Assembly: GCA_002395525.1 (NCBI GenBank)
Contig: DGXE01000074.1
Location: 1 to 49,847 of the forward strand
Reading direction: 5' to 3'
Source of the DNA: Ruminococcus sp. UBA4240
Lineage (GTDB): Bacteria; Bacillota; Clostridia; Oscillospirales; Ruminococcaceae
DNA: 49,847 nt
Each line of letters opens with the position of its first letter. Position 1 is the first letter of the stretch. The notes under the pieces were generated by a model. That model was given only the letters and a program-made list of their open reading frames with translations, ran no database searches and was not told the DNA's origin. Shown here piece by piece: positions 24,814 through 31,561 of the stretch. The position numbers and the translations under genes were made by a program.

Positions 24814-26091
24814 ATGAAATTGAAGGAAATGAGCAGAGCACAGCTTGAAGCATTCAGGGATGAGGCTTTGCGTGAGTATGAGGATTTCAAGTCAAAGGGT
24901 CTTTCCCTTGATATGTCAAGAGGCAAGCCCTCAAAGGCGCAGCTTGACATCAGTATGCCCATGCTGGATGTTCTGAACAGCACCTCTGACATGAAGGACA
25001 AGAACGGCGTTGATGTGCGCAACTACGGCGGCCTTACCGGCATAGACGACTGCAAGGAGCTTTTTGCCGACCTGCTGGGCGTAAAGCCCTCCATGATAAT
25101 TGTGGGCGGCAATTCCAGCCTTAACCTTATGTACGACAGCGTGGCAAGGGCATACAACTTCGGCGTGTACGGCGGCAGCAAGCCCTGGTGCAAAAACGAA
25201 AAGGTGAAGTTCCTGTGCCCCGTCCCCGGCTATGACCGTCACTTCGGCGTCACCGAGACCTTCGGCATAGAGATGATAAACGTGCCCATGACCCCCCAGG
25301 GACCCGATATGGACACGGTTGAGAGGCTGGTTTCCTCCGATCCCCTTATCAAGGGCATATGGTGTGTTCCCATGTACTCCAATCCCGACGGCTACACCTA
25401 TTCCGATGACACCGTAAGGCGCTTTGCAGCATTAAAGCCCGCCGCCGATGACTTCCGAATCTTCTGGGACAACGCATACTGCGTTCATCACCTGAAGGAC
25501 GATCACGACCACCTGCTCAACATCTTTGATGAAGCGGCAAAGAACGGCAATGAGGACATGATATACGAATTTGCCTCCACCTCAAAGATAACCTTCCCCG
25601 GTGCAGGCGTGGCTGTTATCTGTGCATCCGAGAACAACGTGGCTCACATCACAAAGCAGCTCTCCATGCAGAGCATCAGCTACGACAAGGTGAATATGCT
25701 CCGCCATGTGCGCTACTTCGGCAATGCCGATGGCTTAAAGGCATATATGCATAAGCACAGGGAGGTGCTGGAGCCAAAGTTTGACCTTGTGGTGAATATG
25801 CTGGAGGAAAAGCTGGGCGCTCTTGACATCCTGCGCTGGAACGCTCCCAGAGGCGGCTACTTCGTGTCCGTATACACTGAAAAGGGCTGTGCAAAGGAGG
25901 TAGTCCGTCTTTGCAAGGAGGGCGGCGTTGTACTCACAGGTGCAGGTGCCTCCTATCCCTACAAGAAGGATCCCGATGACAGCAACATCAGACTTTCACC
26001 CTCCTTCCCGCCCCTTGATGAGCTGAAGCAGGCAATGGAGCTCTTCTGCATATCGGTTAAGCTTGCTACAGTAACAGAGCTCCTCGGCTAG
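24814..26091 (+). CDS. PLP-dependent aminotransferase (AspB-4 / Asp_aminotransf type)
   Basis: A 425-residue fold-type I aminotransferase. The PLP lysine is Lys258 in ASTSKITFPGAG. MSRGKPS, NYGG and NSSLNLMYD near residues 35-110 are typical of the aspartate aminotransferase branch found in actinobacteria and Clostridia. The start ATG 24814 has AAAGGAG at correct spacing; the frame is open 21 codons upstream through the leader. Its stop TAG is the first TAG of heptanucleotide array D. Confidence 0.9.
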   Translation: MKLKEMSRAQLEAFRDEALREYEDFKSKGLSLDMSRGKPSKAQLDISMPMLDVLNSTSDMKDKNGVDVRNYGGLTGIDDCKELFADLLGVKPSMIIVGGNSSLNLMYDSVARAYNFGVYGGSKPWCKNEKVKFLCPVPGYDRHFGVTETFGIEMINVPMTPQGPDMDTVERLVSSDPLIKGIWCVPMYSNPDGYTYSDDTVRRFAALKPAADDFRIFWDNAYCVHHLKDDHDHLLNIFDEAAKNGNEDMIYEFASTSKITFPGAGVAVICASENNVAHITKQLSMQSISYDKVNMLRHVRYFGNADGLKAYMHKHREVLEPKFDLVVNMLEEKLGALDILRWNAPRGGYFVSVYTEKGCAKEVVRLCKEGGVVLTGAGASYPYKKDPDDSNIRLSPSFPPLDELKQAMELFCISVKLATVTELLG

Positions 26092-26121
26092 GGACTAGGA
26101 GTTAGGTGACTAGGGGCTAGA
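26087..26121 (+). repeat. Heptanucleotide repeat array D, left arm
   Basis: Five 7-bp units related to GCTAGGG. TAG occurs at 26089 (the real stop of the aminotransferase), 26096, 26103, 26110 and 26117, exactly every 7 bases and in all three frames. Confidence 0.85.
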
Positions 26122-26160
26122 AAGGCAAATGTATTGATAGCTTGTTAGCTCAAATAGAAG

Positions 26161-26196
26161 TAAAAGGCACAGCATGATCGCTGTGCCTTTTGTTTT
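26161..26196 (+). terminator. Bidirectional terminator between convergent genes
   Basis: AAAGGCACAGC and GCTGTGCCTTT (26164-26190) surround a 5-nt loop, with TTGTTTT downstream on the plus strand and A/T-rich sequence on the other side. It sits at the centre of the symmetrical 26087-26271 region. Confidence 0.85.
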
Positions 26197-26235
26197 ATAC
26201 GCAAAGAGCGCATCAAGCTATCTGTTATCTGTCAC

Positions 26236-26271
26236 AGTCTAGCCTCTGATCCCTAGCATCTAGCCCCTAGC
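26236..26271 (-). repeat. Heptanucleotide repeat array D, right arm
   Basis: Read on the minus strand, five 7-bp units related to GCTAGGG. TAG (CTA on plus) lies at 26267 (the real stop of the DUF4353 gene), 26260, 26253 and 26239; the unit at 26246 has CAG instead. It mirrors the left arm at an equal distance from the central terminator. Confidence 0.85.
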
Positions 26272-29068
26272 TTACTATATCCCCCGTATCCATAGATGTC
26301 CATTCTCCGTTTACAAGGGCACGGACGATGTAGGCGGAGCCCTTTTTGTAGTTTCTGATGCGGATCTTGGAGGAGGTGGTCTCCGTCATCTTCTTGACGG
26401 TGGTGCCGTTTACCTTGTAGATCGCATAGCGCTCGGCACCGCTTACCCGCTCCCATGAGAGGACAGCCGTGTCACCCTGCGCAGTGAGGGCAGCAGCGGG
26501 CTTGAAGTAGGGCGTTGCCCCTACAGAGGAGGAATGCTCGTCGTCAGAGGTCACACCGTCCTTTACATAGCGCACCATGAAGGTGTAGTCCCTGCCGTTT
26601 CTCAGGTTCTTGAAGGTGACACAGTTCTTCTCCGTGGAAGCGGCCTTTGTGAAGACACCATCCCTTTCCACATATATCTCGTAGCTTTCCGCATCCTTTA
26701 CAGCATTCCAGCTTAGTGTCACTTTGCTGCCCTTTTCCACAGCCTTTGCGGTGAGATAGTCGGACTCTGCCGTGTCGGTCTTCACTGTGGTCACAGGGGA
26801 GATGTACCCTGATGTGGCAGTGCTCAGAACGGATGTGTAGCCGCTGATGTAGGGCACCACATATGTGCCGGAGGATGTGGAGTCAGTGGTTGATGTTGAA
26901 CTGGTTGCAGTTGAAGTGGCAGAAGCGGTGGAGGAAGTGGAAGAAGATGTTGTTGATGTGGATGATGTTGTGCTGGAAGTCTCCGTGGTGCTTTCGGAGG
27001 ATGAGTCTGTATCGGCAGCAGCACCGTTTTCATTCAGGGGTGGGAGAGGATTGCCGTTCTCATCCACAGGTATACCGCCCTGGGGAGGTGTGAGAGGATT
27101 GCCGTTCTCGTCCACGGGCATAACGCCTTCGGGAGGTGCGGGGGGTTCGTTGTTGTCGTTATCGTCGTTGTTATTGTCGCTGCTGTTGTCGTTATCGTCG
27201 CTGTTATTATCATCGTTATCGTCGTTGTTATCATCGTCGCTGTCGTCGTTGTCCGTATCATCTGCGGGTGCGTAGTAGGCACCGTTTGCGGTGGCAGTGG
27301 CAGCCTGTGTGCCGTTGATAAGGAGGATGTATTCACTGCCCCCTGTAAGCTCCTCACAGGAGAATACTATGTGGTCTGCACTCTTTACGGCAGTGCCTGT
27401 ATAGAGGATATTGCCGTCGGTGTCGGTTATGGTGATGGTGTCCCCGGCAGAGATGGAGATTGCGGTGCCGCCGTTTGCAAACATATTGTCCTGCATGGAT
27501 CCTGCGGTGTTTGTGGTATTCACGTCAAACTGCATACCCATACCGCCGAAGCTGCCCATACCGCCCTGCTGCATACCACCGAAGTTACCCATGCTGCCGG
27601 GCATATTGCCGGGCATATTGCCCATATCGCCCATGCCCATTCCGCCTGCGCCGAATGCCACATATACCCCGGATGTGGGTGTTACAGCCATGCCGCTCAT
27701 GCCCACAGCCGCAATGGTGCCGGGGTTCACATTCAGATGATATGCCCCGCCGTCCCCTATGTCAAGGGCACCGTTGCCGTTGTCGGCAGCGCCGAACACC
27801 TCGGTGCAGCCTCCTGTGATGTCCATGTTGCCGTTGGAGTCAAGGCCGTCGCCGTTTGCGTTTACATACCATGTGCCCCCGGAGATGTTCAATGAATAGG
27901 TGTAGCCTGTAAGGTCGCTGTTGGCGGCGTTCATGCCGTCGTCGGAGGTGCATATCCTGCCGCTGCCCCCGGAGAGGTTTATCACTGCGCCTTCGTAGCC
28001 CTCAACTGCGCTGTCTACGTTCACAGTGCCCCCCGAAATGTTCAGTATATAGTCGGAGTGGATGCCGTCATCCCCTGATTTGATGGTGACAGTGCCGCCT
28101 GTGACAGTGACATTCTCGCTGCCGTTCTCGCCGTTTGTGTGGATGCCGTCATCAGCCGCATCAATGGTGATATTTCCGCCTGAAATGTTTATGTAGCTGT
28201 CGGACTTTATGCCCTTTGCGGAGGTGTCGCTTGCCTCTGTTACGCTGTTGTACCGATAGCCCCCTGCGGCGGTTATGTCCACATTGCCCCCGGTCATGTC
28301 AAAGCCATTGTCTGCCTGTATGCCGTCCTCGCCGCTTACTATGCTGATACTGCCGCCGTTTACGGTGACAGTGCCCTGTGATGTGGTGTCCTCCTCCTCG
28401 GGGGAGGATTTGAGCCCGTCACCGTCGGAGGTGAGGTTGATGCTGCCACCGTTTACTGTGACATTTCCGTCTGAGGCAAGGGCGTTGTTGGCGGCGGATA
28501 CATTGAGGGTGAATGTGTCCGTGCTGCTCTCACCGATTATGACAGTGGCAGCTTCGCCGCCCTTTATGCCGTTTTTGCACCCAGAGCCGTCTGCGGTAAG
28601 GGTGCCGCTGCCTGTGATGGTGGCAGTGGAGCCGCTTTTCACCTTGATAGCCGCCCCCTCAAAATCATCGGAGGATTCATTGGCAGTATCCTCTGCATCC
28701 GTGAGCACATTGTTCCCCTCTATCTGGATGACTGCCTCTGCGTTTTTGTTGACGGACAGGGGAGCGGTGGTGCTTGATGTAAGGGTCAGACCGTTCAGGA
28801 TTATGGTAACGCCTGTGGTGCCCTTCTTGACGGTGATGCTGCCCTGGGCACATTCACCTGTGACGACATAGGTGCCTGCCTCGTTTATGGTAAGGTCAGT
28901 GCCGGAGATCTTGTAGCCGCTGCCCTCGGTGTTCTCCGCTGTTACAGCGCTGTCGGTGAAGGTGAAGGTATTGTCATAGCCTGCGGCTTGCGTGTTCACC
29001 GCACAGGCTGTTATTACGGCTGCTGCCGCCAGGGTGACTGCTGTACCTGTGATTATCCTTGCTCTCAT
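26267..29068 (-). CDS. Secreted carbohydrate-binding beta-helix protein (DUF4353) with two FN3 modules
   Basis: A 933-residue extracellular protein. The N-terminus MRARIITGTAVTLAAA is a signal peptide; ITAC at about 18-21 could be a lipobox, otherwise cleavage follows TQA. The main domain (about 30-450) is a DUF4353/Cthe_2159-type right-handed beta-helix with recurring G(D/E)DGI and ISGG(T/N) turns; its clostridial relative binds cellulose and pectic acid with calcium. Then come a Gly/Met-rich stretch (nt 27520-27660), a small beta domain, an Asp/Asn-rich run (nt 27130-27260), two 16-residue repeats containing PVDENGNPL, a Ser/Thr linker (nt 26860-27010) and two FN3-like domains ending DIVS. 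ATG 29068 has AGGAG upstream; 23 further codons are open but unsupported. It has a distinctive two-box promoter. Confidence 0.88.
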   Translation of the reverse strand: MRARIITGTAVTLAAAAVITACAVNTQAAGYDNTFTFTDSAVTAENTEGSGYKISGTDLTINEAGTYVVTGECAQGSITVKKGTTGVTIILNGLTLTSSTTAPLSVNKNAEAVIQIEGNNVLTDAEDTANESSDDFEGAAIKVKSGSTATITGSGTLTADGSGCKNGIKGGEAATVIIGESSTDTFTLNVSAANNALASDGNVTVNGGSINLTSDGDGLKSSPEEEDTTSQGTVTVNGGSISIVSGEDGIQADNGFDMTGGNVDITAAGGYRYNSVTEASDTSAKGIKSDSYINISGGNITIDAADDGIHTNGENGSENVTVTGGTVTIKSGDDGIHSDYILNISGGTVNVDSAVEGYEGAVINLSGGSGRICTSDDGMNAANSDLTGYTYSLNISGGTWYVNANGDGLDSNGNMDITGGCTEVFGAADNGNGALDIGDGGAYHLNVNPGTIAAVGMSGMAVTPTSGVYVAFGAGGMGMGDMGNMPGNMPGSMGNFGGMQQGGMGSFGGMGMQFDVNTTNTAGSMQDNMFANGGTAISISAGDTITITDTDGNILYTGTAVKSADHIVFSCEELTGGSEYILLINGTQAATATANGAYYAPADDTDNDDSDDDNNDDNDDNNSDDNDNSSDNNNDDNDNNEPPAPPEGVMPVDENGNPLTPPQGGIPVDENGNPLPPLNENGAAADTDSSSESTTETSSTTSSTSTTSSSTSSTASATSTATSSTSTTDSTSSGTYVVPYISGYTSVLSTATSGYISPVTTVKTDTAESDYLTAKAVEKGSKVTLSWNAVKDAESYEIYVERDGVFTKAASTEKNCVTFKNLRNGRDYTFMVRYVKDGVTSDDEHSSSVGATPYFKPAAALTAQGDTAVLSWERVSGAERYAIYKVNGTTVKKMTETTSSKIRIRNYKKGSAYIVRALVNGEWTSMDTGDIVS
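27040..27135 (-). repeat. 48-bp in-frame tandem repeat inside the DUF4353 gene
   Basis: Two near-identical units offset by 48 bp (core GAGAGGATTGCCGTTCTC on plus at 27044 and 27092) encode two 16-residue copies of a Pro/Gly-rich PVDENGNPL segment, a flexible linker. Confidence 0.75.
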
Positions 29069-29123
29069 GGTATTTCTCCTATCTCTTTTATTTTGTTCTG
29101 CACCTTCGTGAGATGATATATGT

Positions 29124-29160
29124 ATTATATCCCACATTTCTTAAAAGATTCTTAAAGAGA
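29124..29160 (-). promoter_or_regulatory. Promoter with paired 11-bp boxes upstream of the DUF4353 gene
   Basis: On the minus strand the -10 is TATAAT (29124-29129), but no good -35 is present. Instead two direct repeats of 11 bp, TTCTTAAAAGA (29138-29148) and TTCTTAAAGAG (29149-29159) as written on plus, occupy the -35 area. This is the layout of an activator of the OmpR/PhoB type (inference). Confidence 0.65.
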
Positions 29161-29200
29161 AAAAAATCGGCAGTACCGAGTAGATCAGGGTACTGCCGAT
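29158..29200 (-). terminator. Terminator of the alanine symporter gene
   Basis: A 12-bp perfect stem ATCGGCAGTACC/GGTACTGCCGAT (29166-29200) is followed on the minus strand by seven T residues. Confidence 0.92.
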
Positions 29201-29225
29201 GTTATCCGATGTAATGGTTACAGGC

Positions 29226-30746
29226 TCAGCGCATATTGGCGTTCTCGCTTAATATGTCCTCCTTGAATTCCTCATTGAGCTCGGGATAGGCGGAGAGCAT
29301 AGGCTCTACATCCTTGCCTGATTTGCGGTCGAAGTAGTTGCGTGTTATCTGCACCACAAGCCCTGACAGACCTATGAGGCAGATGAGGTTTGGAACGGAC
29401 ATGAGCCCGTTGAAGGTGTCATCTATATCCCAGATGAGCTGGCTCTCAATAACGCTGGATGCCACGATGAGCAGCAGGAAAAGGGACTTGAAGATGATGA
29501 CAGAGATCCTGACACCCTTTTTGCCCAGCTTTCCGAAGCAGAATTCAACAGCCTTTTCTCCGTAGTATGCCCATGCCAGCACTGTTGTGAAGGCAAAGAG
29601 GGGGAGTATTACAGAGAATATCGCAATGCCGAAGCTGCCGAAATTGGTGGAGAACATCTCCATTGCCATGGCGCTGTCATCCTCTGTGCCCCTGAGCGCA
29701 TCAAGGTCAAAGGTGGTGAGGAAGGTGATTGCTGTAAGGGTGCATATCACAAAGGTGTCGAAGAATACCTCGAATATGCCCCAGAGACCCTGCTTCACAG
29801 GCTCTCTTGTTTCTGATGCGGAATGAGCTATGACGGATGAGCCGAGGCCCGCCTCGTTGGAGAACACGCCCCTTGCCATGCCCTTCCTTATGACTGTTGA
29901 GAAGGTGTAGCCCAGTATGCCGCCCCCTGCCGCCTTAAAGCTGAATGCCTTTGTGAATATGAGGGCAAAGGCGTGGGGTACATTGGTGATGTGCATACAT
30001 ATCGCTATGAGTGACATGACGATGAAGAGCAGTGACATGAAGGGCACCAGCTTTGATGCCACCTTGCCTATGCGCTGTATGCCGCCGATGATGATAACAC
30101 CTGCGATGACGGCTATGACGATACCGATCACGATCTTTGAAAGGCCGATGTCTGTGAGACCGAATGCTCTTTCAAAGGCATTGGAGAGAGTGCCGCTTAT
30201 CTTGTTTGCCTGTACTCCCGACATACCCACCGCAGCAAGCATACAGAAGGCAGCCGCCAGGTATGCCAGCCATTTCTGTTTAAGTCCGTAGGCTATGTAG
30301 TAGAAGGCGCCCCCGGAAAGGTTCCCCTCCTTGTCCTTCTTGCGGTAATAGAGACCGAGGACGTTCTCTGAGTAGTTGGTGACCATGCCGAAGAATGCGG
30401 AGATCCACATCCACAGCACAGCACCCGGACCACCGGTCAGTATGGCGGCTACAACACCTACGATGTTGCCTGTGCCAACTGTTCCCGAAATAGCAGCTGA
30501 GAAGGCTTCAAACTGGCTTATGGAGTTTGCCTTCCCATCCTTCTGGCGCTTTTGCCCCAGACTTTTCAGGGTAGGTATGATAGTTGTGTTGAGTGACTCC
30601 CTGAAACGGGTCACCTGGAGAAAGCCCGTCCTTACAGACAGCAGAAGACCTGTTGCAAGTATGAGGATGATAACAGGCCAGCCCCATACAAAGCCGTTTA
30701 TGGCTGAGTTTACCCTCTCTATCAATGATATGATGCTTTCAAACAT
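29226..30746 (-). CDS. Sodium:alanine symporter, AGCS family
   Basis: A 506-residue multi-pass membrane protein with about 10-11 helices that imports alanine or glycine with sodium. Family signatures are GTVGTGNIVGVVAAI (about 90-104), GGPGAVLWMW, GGAFYY and the AGLGSSVIAHSASE region (about 300-313). The ATG has AAGGAG upstream. It is a single-gene unit between its terminator at 29158 and the pseudogene terminator at 30848; I see no clear promoter box in the short upstream gap. Confidence 0.95.
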   Translation of the reverse strand: MFESIISLIERVNSAINGFVWGWPVIILILATGLLLSVRTGFLQVTRFRESLNTTIIPTLKSLGQKRQKDGKANSISQFEAFSAAISGTVGTGNIVGVVAAILTGGPGAVLWMWISAFFGMVTNYSENVLGLYYRKKDKEGNLSGGAFYYIAYGLKQKWLAYLAAAFCMLAAVGMSGVQANKISGTLSNAFERAFGLTDIGLSKIVIGIVIAVIAGVIIIGGIQRIGKVASKLVPFMSLLFIVMSLIAICMHITNVPHAFALIFTKAFSFKAAGGGILGYTFSTVIRKGMARGVFSNEAGLGSSVIAHSASETREPVKQGLWGIFEVFFDTFVICTLTAITFLTTFDLDALRGTEDDSAMAMEMFSTNFGSFGIAIFSVILPLFAFTTVLAWAYYGEKAVEFCFGKLGKKGVRISVIIFKSLFLLLIVASSVIESQLIWDIDDTFNGLMSVPNLICLIGLSGLVVQITRNYFDRKSGKDVEPMLSAYPELNEEFKEDILSENANMR

Positions 30747-30847
30747 TTATACTCTCCTTTATAGAAAATAATACATAATTATTTTACCACATCAGTTTTT
30801 CAAGGGTATTTCCATTTTTATAACTATCTCTGAATAATGACCGTGGG

Positions 30848-30886
30848 ACAAAACGGATCCCCCCACCGCAGCCGATGAGGGGAATC
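30848..30886 (-). terminator. Terminator after the collapsed DUF4353 paralogue
   Basis: Arms GATTCCCC and GGGGGATC (minus strand; 30879-30886 with 30856-30863, one G-T pair) followed by CGTTTTGT. It begins 6 nt after the former stop codon. Confidence 0.65.
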
Positions 30887-30892
30887 ACTGGG

Positions 30893-31014
30893 TTATCTTA
30901 CAGTCACAATGTCGCCCTTTTTGATGACGGTCCATTTTCCGCCGGCATATGCCCTTACGGCAAAGCTGCTGCCGCAAGTGTGACCGCTGTTCCGGTGATT
31001 ATCCTTGCTTTCAT
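30893..31014 (-). pseudogene. Collapsed paralogue of the DUF4353/FN3 gene: signal peptide fused out of frame to the last FN3 strand
   Basis: From ATG 31014 the frame reads MKARIITGTAVTLAAAALP then stop at 30955, a near copy of the DUF4353 signal peptide start. From the junction on, another frame reads GSSFAVRAYAGGKWTVIKKGDIVTVR and ends at 30893, matching the C-terminal FN3 ends of the proteins at 26267 and 32487. The two parts join at GGCAGCAGC, present at the corresponding place in the intact relatives, so a large internal deletion between 9-bp repeats is the simplest explanation. Ribosome site (AAGGAG), promoter and terminator are all retained. Confidence 0.85.
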
Positions 31015-31066
31015 GATTGTTCTCCTTCATTTCATTTATGTTCCCGTTTCGGGATGTTATGTGCAT

Positions 31067-31102
31067 ATTATATGTGCAATTCCGTAAAGGAGTCTTAAAA
31101 GA
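31067..31102 (-). promoter_or_regulatory. Paired-box promoter of the collapsed paralogue
   Basis: Minus-strand TATAAT at 31067-31072. At the same 8-bp offset as in the 29124 promoter come two 11-bp boxes, 31081-31091 (8 of 11 matches to TTCTTAAAAGA) and 31092-31102 (10 of 11 matches). The conserved spacing supports a shared regulator. Confidence 0.65.
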
Positions 31103-31296
31103 GAAGCAAGGTTTTGGAATGATCACCGGATAACTATTTCCTCTGTTCTGAGGCTGTAAAATGATCGGAATGTGTGATGACAGAGTATTTGTCTATTTTT
31201 TACAATTAACATGGGTTAATATATACATATTTTTGTTCGTGAATTGTCGAAATTGTAGATTTTATATGTTTTTAGGTGTGATTTTTATATAATTGC

Positions 31297-31325
31297 TTGA
31301 CAAGCACTATTTAATGAGGTATAAT
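31297..31325 (+). promoter_or_regulatory. Sigma-A promoter of the riboswitch-pilin transcript
   Basis: TTGACA-17-TATAAT, perfect consensus and spacing, just upstream of the c-di-GMP aptamer. The AT-rich stretch 31103-31296 contains nothing else I can name. Confidence 0.92.
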
Positions 31326-31337
31326 GGTTACAACAAA

Positions 31338-31405
31338 GTAACAAAGGCAAAGCATGGGAAACTGTGTGACGCAAAGCTATAGGGCCTGAAATGGTAGCCA
31401 GTTGC
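31338..31405 (+). ncRNA. Cyclic di-GMP-I riboswitch aptamer (GEMM-I)
   Basis: The core matches the GEMM-I consensus: GGCAAAGC (31346-31353), a short stem CATGG/CTGTG capped by a GAAA tetraloop (31353-31366), the invariant GACGCAAAGC (31368-31377), a second arm GCTA/TAGC with a GGCCTGAAATGG receptor (31376-31399), and closing P1 GTAAC/GTTGC (31338-31342 with 31401-31405). It senses the second messenger c-di-GMP and controls the pilin-like gene through the downstream terminator. Confidence 0.95.
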
Positions 31406-31456
31406 ATAAAATACAACAGCTTGTTATCATTATATCAAGCGTGATAGGCGTATATT

Positions 31457-31493
31457 TCCGCTCCGGGCTTTGCACAGGGGCGGATTTTTGTTT
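31457..31493 (+). terminator. Intrinsic terminator of the c-di-GMP riboswitch expression platform
   Basis: Arms TCCGCTCC and GGGGCGGA (31457-31464, 31477-31484; one G-T pair) are followed by TTTTTGTTT. It lies 50 nt after the aptamer and 70 nt before the pilin ATG. Its loop holds GCTTTGC (31467-31473), the exact complement of GCAAAGC, which occurs twice in the aptamer core. Confidence 0.85.
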
Positions 31494-31561
31494 GGCGCCG
31501 CTTCATGACGTGATCACAGTATCACAATTGGTTTAACGGAAGTTTACAGGGAGTGATCTTT

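Noticed and set aside
26865..27275. Val/Glu- and Ser/Leu-rich plus-strand frames opposite the DUF4353 gene
   Set aside because: They result from reverse reading of Ser/Thr and Asp/Asn codon runs.
30893..31126. 77-codon minus-strand frame as a real gene
   Set aside because: It runs through the leader out of frame with the conserved signal peptide; better explained as the scar of a deletion.
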